Below are positions 1 through 5,642 of a DNA stretch of 6,440 nt, piece after piece (position 1 is the first letter of the stretch; every line of letters starts with the position of its first letter). The notes under the pieces are model-generated. The model did no database searches. It saw nothing but the letters and a program-made list of their open reading frames with translations, and was not told where the DNA came from. The DNA is from an uncultured Oscillospiraceae bacterium (lineage in GTDB: Bacteria > Bacillota > Clostridia > Oscillospirales > Oscillospiraceae), in assembly GCA_934668285.1 (NCBI GenBank), contig CAKUNB010000094.1, positions 1 to 6,440 on the forward strand, given 5' to 3'. Position numbers and translations under genes: made by a program.

Positions 1-743
1 CCGACGGGTTTGAGCGGGCCGTAGCGCAGCGTATCAACGCCGCGCCGTGCCATCACCTCGACCGGCATACAGCCCTCGAATACGTAATAATCCTCAAAGC
101 CATGGACCTCCGCCTCCTGCGCGGCGGCAAGCTCGCGCACAAAGGCGAGATACTCCTCCTTTGACATGCCGCAGTTGATGTAGTCTGCCGTGCCGCGGTC
201 GTAGCGAGAGGCAAACCACGCCTGCTCCATGTCGATGGACTCCTTCGTTACAAGAGGGGCTGCGGCGTCGAAGAAATGCAGGTAATCCGCGTCGCCGAAA
301 TAGGCGGCAATGGCATCGCTCATCGCGTCCGAGGTCAGCGGGCCGGTGGCGATAATGACCGGCCCCTCCGGCACCTGCGCGACCTCCTCGGAGACCACGG
401 TCACGTTCGGATGCGCTCGCAGCTTCTGCGTTACCATCGACGAAAAGCCGTAGCGATCGACTGCGAGGCAGCCGCCCGCCTCTACGCGCGTCGCATCGGC
501 GCAGGAGAGGATCAGGCTGCCCAGCCGCCGCAGTTCCTCCTTGAGCAGGCCGACGGCGTTTTCCAGACGGTCGCCGCGCAGGGAGTTCGAGCAGACCAGC
601 TCGGCAAAGTCCGCGCAGCGATGCGCCGGACTCATCTTATTCGGCTTCATTTCATACAGCCGCACAGAAAAGCCGCGCTCGGCCAGCTGCCACGCCGCTT
701 CGCTTCCGGCGAGGCCCGCGCCAATCACCTTAACTTCTGTCAT
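1..743 (-). CDS. trmFO: TrmFO, folate/FAD-dependent tRNA (uracil-54-C5)-methyltransferase, C-terminus cut by the window edge
   Basis: This enzyme makes ribothymidine at position 54 in the T-loop of tRNAs, taking the methyl carbon from 5,10-methylenetetrahydrofolate and using reduced FAD in the cytoplasm (family knowledge). The first 247 residues are visible, out of about 435-460 usual for the family. Seen: an N-terminal FAD dinucleotide-binding loop, GAGLAG at residues 8-13, followed by [11 protein letters not shown]; the hallmark [10 protein letters not shown] segment with Cys51, corresponding to the catalytic-region Cys53 of Bacillus subtilis; and [14 protein letters not shown] with Cys at about 225, matching the second conserved Cys (226 in B. 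subtilis). The ATG at 743 overlaps the topA stop (ATGA), and AAGGA lies 9 nt upstream inside topA, so translation is probably coupled to topA. Position downstream of topA is the usual Firmicute arrangement. Nothing in the visible part looks damaged. Confidence 0.96.
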   Translation of the reverse strand, partial: MTEVKVIGAGLAGSEAAWQLAERGFSVRLYEMKPNKMSPAHRCADFAELVCSNSLRGDRLENAVGLLKEELRRLGSLILSCADATRVEAGGCLAVDRYGFSSMVTQKLRAHPNVTVVSEEVAQVPEGPVIIATGPLTSDAMSDAIAAYFGDADYLHFFDAAAPLVTKESIDMEQAWFASRYDRGTADYINCGMSKEEYLAFVRELAAAQEAEVHGFEDYYVFEGCMPVEVMARRGVDTLRYGPLKPV

Positions 744-2977
744 TTCTTCGTTTCCTTCTGGGTTTTTGTCGTTTTTCTGGTTTTTTTGGCTTTGGTCTTT
801 ACCTCCGCTGCCGGTTCTTCCTTCAGCTCCTCGGCAGTGTCGACGGTCTCGGCAGTCGCCTTGGGCATCCGGCGCTGATAGCCGCGCTTGTCCTCCGGCA
901 GGAATTCCGGACAGCTGTCATTGATGCAGAAGGGTTTCATATGCCCTCTGCCGGATTTTTTGAACAGCGTCTGGCCGCAGGACGGGCAGTCGTTCGCCGT
1001 CGGGACGTCCCACGTCATAAAGCCGCAGTCCGCGCCGCGCTCGCAGGCATAGAACACGTAGCCCTTGCGGGATTTGCGTTTTAAGATACCGCTTCCGCAC
1101 TTCGGGCAGCGGCCCGGCATCCGCTCGACCAGCGGCTTGGTATTCTTGCACTCCGGAAAGCCGGGGCAGGCCAGGAACCGACCAAACCGGCCGCTCTTGA
1201 TGACCATCTTCCGGCCGCAAAGCTCGCAGACCTCGTCGGTCTCCTCCTCCGGCACCTTGATGCGCTTACCCTCCAGCGCCGTTTCGGCGGCCAGCATTTC
1301 CTCGTGGAAGCCCTTGTAGAAGTCGCGCAGGACAGACTTCCATTCCGTCTTGCCCTCCTCGACCTCGTCGAGCCGGTGCTCCATGTTCGCCGTGAATTCC
1401 ACGTCGATCACGTCGTTAAAGCGTTCGATCATCAGGTCGGTGACCACGTTGCCGAGCGGCGTCGGGTACAGGCGCTTTTCCTTCTTTATCACATACTCGC
1501 GATCCTCAATGGTCGCGACGGTCGCGGCATAGGTGGACGGGCGGCCGACGCCGCGCTCCTCCATCGCCTTGACGAGCGTGGCCTCGGTATAGCGGGCGGG
1601 CGGGAGCGTGAAGTGCTGCTCCTGCTTGGTATTCTCGGCGCGCAGCTGCTCCGAGCCGTCCAGTTCCGGCAGCGTGCAGGACTTTTCCTCCTCCTCGTCG
1701 TCCTTGCCCTCCTCGTAGACGGCGGTGAAGCCCGCAAAGCGCAGCACCTGCTCCGTCGCGCGGAAGATATGGCCGGCGCACTGCGTGTCGATCTGCAGCG
1801 CATCGTACCGTGCCTCGGCCATCTGGCAGGCGACGAAGCGGCTCCAGATCAGCTTGTACAGCCGGTACTGCTCCTTGGTCAGGTCGTCCTTAATGGACTC
1901 CGGATCGAGCCGGACGTTGCTCGGGCGGATGGCCTCGTGCGCGTCCTGCGCGCCCTCCTTCTTGCGGAAGCGGCGCGGGGAACCGGCGTAATACTTTTCG
2001 CCGTAGCGCTCGCAGATCAGCTCCTTCGCCGCCGCCAGCGCTTCCTCGGAAAGGCGCAGGGAGTCGGTTCTCATATAGGTGATGAGGCCGACGGTGCCCT
2101 CGCCGGTGATGTCGATGCCCTCATAGAGCTGCTGCGCAATGGCCATCGTGCGGCGCGGGGTCATATTGAGCTTGCGCGACGCCTCCTGCTGAAGCGTCGA
2201 GGTGATGAACGGCGGGGTCGGTGAGCGGCGCTTTTCCGAGCGCTTGATGCCCGCGACGGTAAAATTCTTGCCGTCGATATCGTGCAGGATCTCCTGCACC
2301 TCGGCCAGCGAGTGAAGCTCGCGCTTCTTCTCCTCGCCGAAATAGCGGGCGGTAAAGCTGCCGGTCTTATTCAGGCAGCGCAAAAACACGTCGAGCGTCC
2401 AGTATTCCTTTGGCACGAACGCCTCGATCTCCCGCTCGCGCTCCACGACGAGCCGGGTCGCGACGGATTGCACCCGTCCGGCGGACAGGCCGCGCCGGAT
2501 TTTTTTCCACAGCAGCGGGCTGAGCTGATAGCCTACGATCCGGTCGAGAATGCGCCGCGCCTGCTGCGCGTCCACCAGATCCATATCGATATCGCGCGGT
2601 GCAAGAATGCTCGACGTCACGACGGATTTTGTGATTTCATTAAATGTAACGCGCTTCGTTTTCTCATCCGGCAGCTTGAACAGCTCCTTCAGATGCCACG
2701 AGATCGCCTCGCCCTCGCGGTCAGGGTCGGTTGCGAGGTAGACCATCTCGGCCTTCTTCGACGCGCTGCGCAGCTCGGTGATCAGCGCCTCCTTGCCCTT
2801 CATCGGCACGTACTCCGGCGTGAAATCGTGCTCGATATCCACGCCCATCGTGCTCTTCGGCAGGTCGCGCAGGTGGCCCATACACGCCTCGACGCGGTAG
2901 TCCGGACCGAGATACTTTCCTATGGTTTTCGCCTTGGACGGCGACTCAACAATGACCAGATTTGTTCCCTTTGCCAT
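740..2977 (-). CDS. topA: DNA topoisomerase I (type IA), three C-terminal zinc fingers
   Basis: It relaxes negative supercoils by cutting and passing single strands through a covalent 5'-phosphotyrosine link. The protein is 745 residues. Seen in order: a Toprim domain beginning [17 protein letters not shown] with Glu11, then TDPDREGEA with the metal-binding acidic residues Asp84, Asp86 and Glu88; the [16 protein letters not shown] segment near 161-176; the active-site Tyr301 in [20 protein letters not shown] at 344-353; and [12 protein letters not shown] in the late core. An acidic run (DDEEEE, about 426-431) sits on a predicted surface loop. Three Cys4 zinc fingers follow: Cys584/587/604/610, 624/627/645/651 and 664/667/684/689. 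The last 40 residues form a low-complexity tail, first Glu-rich, then Lys/Thr-rich. The ATG at 2977 is preceded by GGAGG 7 nt upstream. The gene starts 14 nt after dprA and overlaps trmFO by 4 nt. All key residues are present, so it should be active. Confidence 0.98.
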   Translation of the reverse strand: MAKGTNLVIVESPSKAKTIGKYLGPDYRVEACMGHLRDLPKSTMGVDIEHDFTPEYVPMKGKEALITELRSASKKAEMVYLATDPDREGEAISWHLKELFKLPDEKTKRVTFNEITKSVVTSSILAPRDIDMDLVDAQQARRILDRIVGYQLSPLLWKKIRRGLSAGRVQSVATRLVVEREREIEAFVPKEYWTLDVFLRCLNKTGSFTARYFGEEKKRELHSLAEVQEILHDIDGKNFTVAGIKRSEKRRSPTPPFITSTLQQEASRKLNMTPRRTMAIAQQLYEGIDITGEGTVGLITYMRTDSLRLSEEALAAAKELICERYGEKYYAGSPRRFRKKEGAQDAHEAIRPSNVRLDPESIKDDLTKEQYRLYKLIWSRFVACQMAEARYDALQIDTQCAGHIFRATEQVLRFAGFTAVYEEGKDDEEEEKSCTLPELDGSEQLRAENTKQEQHFTLPPARYTEATLVKAMEERGVGRPSTYAATVATIEDREYVIKKEKRLYPTPLGNVVTDLMIERFNDVIDVEFTANMEHRLDEVEEGKTEWKSVLRDFYKGFHEEMLAAETALEGKRIKVPEEETDEVCELCGRKMVIKSGRFGRFLACPGFPECKNTKPLVERMPGRCPKCGSGILKRKSRKGYVFYACERGADCGFMTWDVPTANDCPSCGQTLFKKSGRGHMKPFCINDSCPEFLPEDKRGYQRRMPKATAETVDTAEELKEEPAAEVKTKAKKTRKTTKTQKETKK

Positions 2978-2984
2978 GCAGGAA

Positions 2985-2989
2985 CCTCC
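2985..2989 (-). promoter_or_regulatory. Ribosome binding site of topA
   Basis: GGAGG lies 7 nt before the ATG at 2977, in the 14-nt gap after the dprA stop codon (TAG, 2992-2994). It fixes the topA start and lets topA be translated independently of the state of dprA. Confidence 0.85.
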
Positions 2990-2991
2990 AA

Positions 2992-3972
2992 CTACGTTCT
3001 TTTGTAATAATTTCCGCCGAGCTTCCGAATCAGGCCGCGAAGCTGCAGCATCAGCAGCGCCGCAGAAACCTGCTGCGCCGGAAGGCCCGAGGCCGCAACG
3101 ACCTCGTCGGCGTGAATCGGCTCCGCCGTCACGCAGCGCAGGACGGTTTCCTCCTCCTGCTTCAGCTCGGCTTTCTTTTCGTCACTATACGCGCGCGGCG
3201 GCGGATTGTCAACGGTTATTTTGTCGTCAAGCTCCGGAATCGGCGAATATACCGGCAGCGCGCGGCCAAACCGCGCCTGATAGACCCGCGCCATCGACTC
3301 CTTCGTGCGTCCGTCGGCCAGCTTGTCGGGATAGAGATGCAGGTAGGTCGAAACGACATCCCAGCCGTCCATCGCCATGATCGCGCCCTCGCGGAGCAGG
3401 CGATTGGTACCCTCGCTGTTCTTCGAGCCGATGTTGCCCGGGACGGCAAACACATCCCTGCCCTGCTCAAGCGCCAGATTGGCCGTGATCAGTGCACCGC
3501 TTTTCTCCGGCGCTTCGATAATCAGAATGCCCACGGAAAGCCCGCTGATGATGCGGTTGCGCACCGGAAAGTTCGCGGCCAGCGGTCTCGTCCCCGGCGG
3601 GTACTCGCTCATCACGCAGCCGTGCGACATGATATCGCGGAACAGGAAGCGGTTCTCCGCCGGATAGGCGATATCCACGCCGCAGCCCAGCACGCATACC
3701 ACCGGCATGGTGGAGTCGAGCGCGCCGCGCAGCGCCATTGTGTCAATGCCCCTCGCGCCGCCGGAGACGATAATGCCGCCGCTGGCCGCAATGAGCTTGG
3801 AAAACTGCTTTGCGTTCATCAGGCCGTAGGCGCTGCACCTTCTCGTGCCGACAACGCCGATTACCGCCTCGGTGTCGATCTGCGGCAGTGTGCCGCGGTA
3901 ATACAGCACAGCAGGCGGGTCCGGAATATTCCGAAGACGGTCGGGATACGCCTCATCGCCATAGGTCATCAC
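2992..3972 (-). CDS. dprA: DprA core: Rossmann-fold DNA-binding domain plus winged helix, separated from its N-terminus by an in-frame stop
   Basis: DprA binds incoming single-stranded DNA during natural transformation and loads RecA on it, in the cytoplasm. This open segment codes for 326 residues starting at GTG 3972, or 325 from the adjacent ATG 3969. Seen: the lead-in YPDRLRNIPDPPAVLYYRG; the Rossmann fold with IGVVGTRR (38-45), SGGARGID (70-77), NFPVRNRIISGLS (134-146) and SGALITANLALEQGRDVFAVPGN (158-180); then a linker and a C-terminal winged helix (about 270-326) ending in LRGLIRKLGGNYYKRT. The same frame continues upstream through 11 sense codons to TAA (4006-4008) and then through the N-terminal domain to 4197, so the intact gene would be 2992-4197. 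AAGGGA at 3979-3984 lies 6 nt before the GTG, so the core could be translated by reinitiation. Loss of only the N-terminal domain may leave partial activity, but this is inference. The segment may equally be the remains of a pseudogene. Confidence 0.85.
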   Translation of the reverse strand: MMTYGDEAYPDRLRNIPDPPAVLYYRGTLPQIDTEAVIGVVGTRRCSAYGLMNAKQFSKLIAASGGIIVSGGARGIDTMALRGALDSTMPVVCVLGCGVDIAYPAENRFLFRDIMSHGCVMSEYPPGTRPLAANFPVRNRIISGLSVGILIIEAPEKSGALITANLALEQGRDVFAVPGNIGSKNSEGTNRLLREGAIMAMDGWDVVSTYLHLYPDKLADGRTKESMARVYQARFGRALPVYSPIPELDDKITVDNPPPRAYSDEKKAELKQEEETVLRCVTAEPIHADEVVAASGLPAQQVSAALLMLQLRGLIRKLGGNYYKRT

Positions 3973-3978
3973 GGAAAT

Positions 3979-3984
3979 TCCCTT
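3979..3984 (-). promoter_or_regulatory. Possible internal ribosome binding site for the DprA core
   Basis: AAGGGA lies 6 nt before GTG (3972) and 9 nt before ATG (3969), and 21 nt downstream of the TAA at 4006-4008. The placement suits termination-reinitiation. It falls within a conserved coding stretch (NKGIS), so the purine run may be chance. Confidence 0.4.
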
Positions 3985-4005
3985 GTTATCGCAGTCCTCC
4001 AGAAT

Positions 4006-4197
4006 TTACAGCGCGGCGTCGAGCGACTTATCCAGCACGCCCTCCAGCCATTTTTCTTCAAAGCCCTCGGTTTCGCGGCAGTCGCGCTCCGTCAGGGCAT
4101 AAATTCGCTCCGCCGTGCCGAACAGCCGCAGCAGCTGCGCCCGCCCGACGGTGCCGATTCCCTTTCGCGTCGTCAGCCAAATCCAATGTTTGAGCAT
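4006..4197 (-). pseudogene. dprA: N-terminal fragment of DprA ending at an in-frame TAA
   Basis: These 63 codons encode the helical (SAM/helix-hairpin-helix-like) N-terminal domain usual in DprA: WIWLTTRKGIGTVGRAQLL at residues 5-23, followed by RLFGTAERIYALTE. The fragment stops at TAA (4006-4008) after SLDAAL. Past the stop, in the same frame, the code resumes as ILEDCDNKGIS and runs into the DprA core, so one substitution separates the two halves and there is no frameshift. Only one base change is needed to restore a CAA, AAA or GAA codon. The ATG at 4197 follows the methyltransferase stop by 27 nt and has only a purine-rich GAGAGAAG leader as ribosome binding site. On its own the fragment has no known function. 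Confidence 0.8.
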
Positions 4198-4224
4198 ACT
4201 TCTCTCTCTTTCGCTCCGACAAGT

Positions 4225-4971
4225 TCAGCAGCGCAGCTGCCAGAGGACAATCGCGGCGGCAACCGCCGCATTGAGCGATTCGCAGCGCGGCTGCATGGGG
4301 ATAATAATTTGCTTCTGCGAGGCACGCAGCAACTCGTCACAGATGCCCTGCCCCTCGCTACCGATCACCACCAGATAGTCGCGCAGGTTCAGCTCCGTCA
4401 GCGCCTGCGCCGTTTTCGTAAGTGCCGTCGCTGCAAGCGGAATTTTCTGCTCCGCGCACTGCTGCAGCACCTGCGCAAGCGGCAGGCTCACCGGCGGCGT
4501 GCGCAGAACCGCGCCCATCGAGGCGCGGAGCGTCTTTTCGGAAAACGCATCCGCGCAGCCGTTCGTCATCACCACGGGAATGCCGAAGGCATCCGCCGTG
4601 CGCAGGATCGTCCCGAGATTTCCGGGGTCCTGAATCCGGTTCAGCAGCAGCATGCCCGTTTGAAGCTGCGGCGTCCGGTGCTCCGGCATAGCGCAGGTGA
4701 ACAGGACGCCCTGCGGCGTGCGCATGCCGGAAAGGCTCTGCATCAGGCTCTCCGGAATCGACACAAGGCGGCAGTCCTCTGGAAGCGGCGGGCAGTCCGC
4801 TCCGTCCGAGATCAGCACCGTCCGGAGCCTCGGGTACCACAGCAGCGCCTCGCGCAGCAGCTTCCAGCCGTCGCAGACGAACTCGCCGCTCTCCTCGCGG
4901 TAGCTCCGGTCGGCCCGCAGGCGGCGGATATGGGAAATGAGGGGATTTTTGCTGCTCGTGATCCGTTCCAT
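4225..4971 (-). CDS. SpoU/TrmH-family RNA 2'-O-methyltransferase
   Basis: Members of this SPOUT family transfer a methyl group from S-adenosylmethionine to a ribose 2'-OH of rRNA or tRNA. The protein is 248 residues, normal for the family. Seen: an N-terminal RNA-binding region (SSKNPLISHIRRLRADRSYRE, then GEFVCDGWKLLREAL) resembling the SpoU substrate-binding domain; motif 1 NRIQDPGNLGTILRTADAFG at 111-130 with the conserved Asn and Arg; motif 2 GSEGQGI at 204-210; and motif 3 IPMQPRCESLNAAVAAAI at 224-241. These build the trefoil-knot SAM site. The ATG at 4971 is chosen because GGGAGGG lies 5 nt upstream; the frame stays open upstream to an ATT codon at 5028, but no ATG or ribosome site supports that. 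It is the first gene after the predicted promoter and lies 27 nt before dprA. The exact target nucleotide cannot be told; a 23S rRNA guanosine is likely by analogy with RlmB-type enzymes. Confidence 0.93.
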   Translation of the reverse strand: MERITSSKNPLISHIRRLRADRSYREESGEFVCDGWKLLREALLWYPRLRTVLISDGADCPPLPEDCRLVSIPESLMQSLSGMRTPQGVLFTCAMPEHRTPQLQTGMLLLNRIQDPGNLGTILRTADAFGIPVVMTNGCADAFSEKTLRASMGAVLRTPPVSLPLAQVLQQCAEQKIPLAATALTKTAQALTELNLRDYLVVIGSEGQGICDELLRASQKQIIIPMQPRCESLNAAVAAAIVLWQLRC

Positions 4972-4976
4972 GCGTG

Positions 4977-4983
4977 CCCTCCC
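4977..4983 (-). promoter_or_regulatory. Ribosome binding site of the SpoU methyltransferase
   Basis: GGGAGGG lies 5 nt before ATG 4971. It decides the start in favour of this ATG over the longer open frame, which would begin at a non-standard ATT at 5028. Confidence 0.85.
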
Positions 4984-5037
4984 AGCGTTTTTCCATTCGG
5001 TGCGCCGCTTTTCGGCGGCAGACACCAATCCGAGTAT

Positions 5038-5066
5038 ATTTTAACAGCTTTCTCTGAAAAAATCAA
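5038..5066 (-). promoter_or_regulatory. Predicted sigma-70/SigA-type promoter of the methyltransferase-dprA-topA-trmFO unit
   Basis: TTGATT (5061-5066; 4 of 6 to TTGACA) is followed after exactly 17 nt by TAAAAT (5038-5043; 5 of 6 to TATAAT). A second, overlapping reading is TTTTCA (5055-5060), a 16-nt spacer, and TATACT (5033-5038). Either would start transcription near 5026-5031, about 55 nt before the ATG at 4971. It is the only AT-rich stretch upstream of this gene and lies directly after the previous unit's terminator. Its -35 box overlaps the terminator's 3' arm and U-tract. Confidence 0.55.
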
Positions 5067-5096
5067 CCTCTGTCGGGATTCCGGCAGAGGTTGATT
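5057..5096 (-). terminator. Rho-independent terminator after the aldo/keto reductase-flavoprotein pair
   Basis: On the minus strand a perfect 12-bp inverted repeat (AATCAACCTCTG at 5085-5096 and CAGAGGTTGATT at 5061-5072) encloses a 12-nt centre that can extend the stem by a few pairs. A run of six T's (5062-5057) begins within the last two stem bases and continues for four beyond them. It lies 55 nt beyond the TAG of the flavoprotein gene. The plus-strand reading lacks a T-run after the stem, so termination should act only on minus-strand transcripts. Confidence 0.88.
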
Positions 5097-5150
5097 GAGA
5101 ATTTGTTGCAATTTATCCGCTTTTTACCGTCGAATCCGGTGCTCCGGCGC

Positions 5151-5627
5151 CTACTTTTCCTGTACTTCCTTGCCGGTCAGGTGCTCGATCTGAATGGCAA
5201 AGAGCTGCACGGCCCTTCCGGACTGTTCGATTTCTGCATCGGCCAACTGCTCGTCCGGATAGTATTTCATGGCAAGCCGCTTCAGAAGCGTCGTGGCCTC
5301 CGGCCCGTTTTCCAGCAGGCGGCACCGGCCAAATACGACAACGCTCTGCAAAAACGGCGCCCAAGGCTCCTGCCGGAGCGTCTCGTTTCCGTAAACGGTG
5401 AAGCACACCTTGTCGCTGGCGCGCAGGGCGTCGACCTTGTGTCCGGCCCGTGCGCCGTGGAAATAGAGTTCTCCGGCCTCACTGTCGTAGAGATAGTTGA
5501 CCGGCACGGCATAGGGGTATCCGTCGTCGCCGTTGACAGCCAGAACACCCCTGCGCGACGCGGAAAGCAGCTGCTTTGCCGCTGCCTCGCTGATCGCCTT
5601 TCTCGGTCTCCGCATGGCTCGAAACAT
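5151..5627 (-). CDS. NimA-like flavin-binding protein, pyridoxamine 5'-phosphate oxidase family
   Basis: The protein is 158 residues with the split-barrel FMN-binding fold of the PNPOx-like/NimA group, inferred from a basic start (RRPRKAIS, 6-13), the strand pair GVLAVNGDDGYPYAVPVNY (27-45), and the family signature YFHGARAGHKVDAL (55-68) with His57 and His63. VVVFGRCRLLE, later in the chain, supplies another core strand. Relatives include 5-nitroimidazole reductases and many uncharacterised FMN or F420 proteins, so substrate and physiological role are unknown; resistance to nitroimidazoles should not be assumed. ATG 5627 is chosen because GGAGAG lies 7 nt upstream; the frame is open further to a TTG at 5660, but that would run into the reductase gene. 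It begins 13 nt after the reductase stop and ends before a terminator, so the two are probably one operon. No signal peptide is seen; it should be cytoplasmic. Confidence 0.9.
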   Translation of the reverse strand: MFRAMRRPRKAISEAAAKQLLSASRRGVLAVNGDDGYPYAVPVNYLYDSEAGELYFHGARAGHKVDALRASDKVCFTVYGNETLRQEPWAPFLQSVVVFGRCRLLENGPEATTLLKRLAMKYYPDEQLADAEIEQSGRAVQLFAIQIEHLTGKEVQEK

Positions 5628-5634
5628 TGCACCG

Positions 5635-5642
5635 CTCTCCTC
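5635..5642 (-). promoter_or_regulatory. Ribosome binding site of the NimA-like gene, overlapping the reductase stop codon
   Basis: The minus strand reads GAGGAGAG here, overlapping the last two bases of the reductase TGA (5641-5643), with 7 nt left to ATG 5627. The overlap suggests the two genes are translated one after the other from one mRNA. Confidence 0.75.

Noticed and set aside
706..861. Lys/Thr-rich tail of TopA as a possible separate or foreign element
   Set aside because: Charged low-complexity tails are common at the C-terminus of topoisomerase I, and the frame runs without break from the third zinc finger to the stop.
1304..2224. 306-codon plus-strand open frame antisense to topA
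   Set aside because: It lies wholly opposite conserved topoisomerase core codons, has no known motif and no convincing ribosome site. It is a shadow of topA codon use.
4358..4996. 212-codon minus-strand frame overlapping the methyltransferase
   Set aside because: It is the +1 shadow of the SpoU gene, low-complexity and without motifs, while the true frame has all three SPOUT motifs.
4972..5028. Extension of the methyltransferase by 19 residues to position 5028
   Set aside because: The codon there is ATT, the added residues match no family feature, and the strong GGGAGGG site fits the ATG at 4971.
2962..5094. 710-codon open frame on the plus strand, antisense to dprA and the methyltransferase
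   Set aside because: Its product is Arg/His/Ala-rich with no recognisable domain. It crosses the gene boundaries and the promoter and ends at the terminator stem. The minus-strand genes in this region have clear family motifs. Long antisense frames are common in GC-rich coding DNA.
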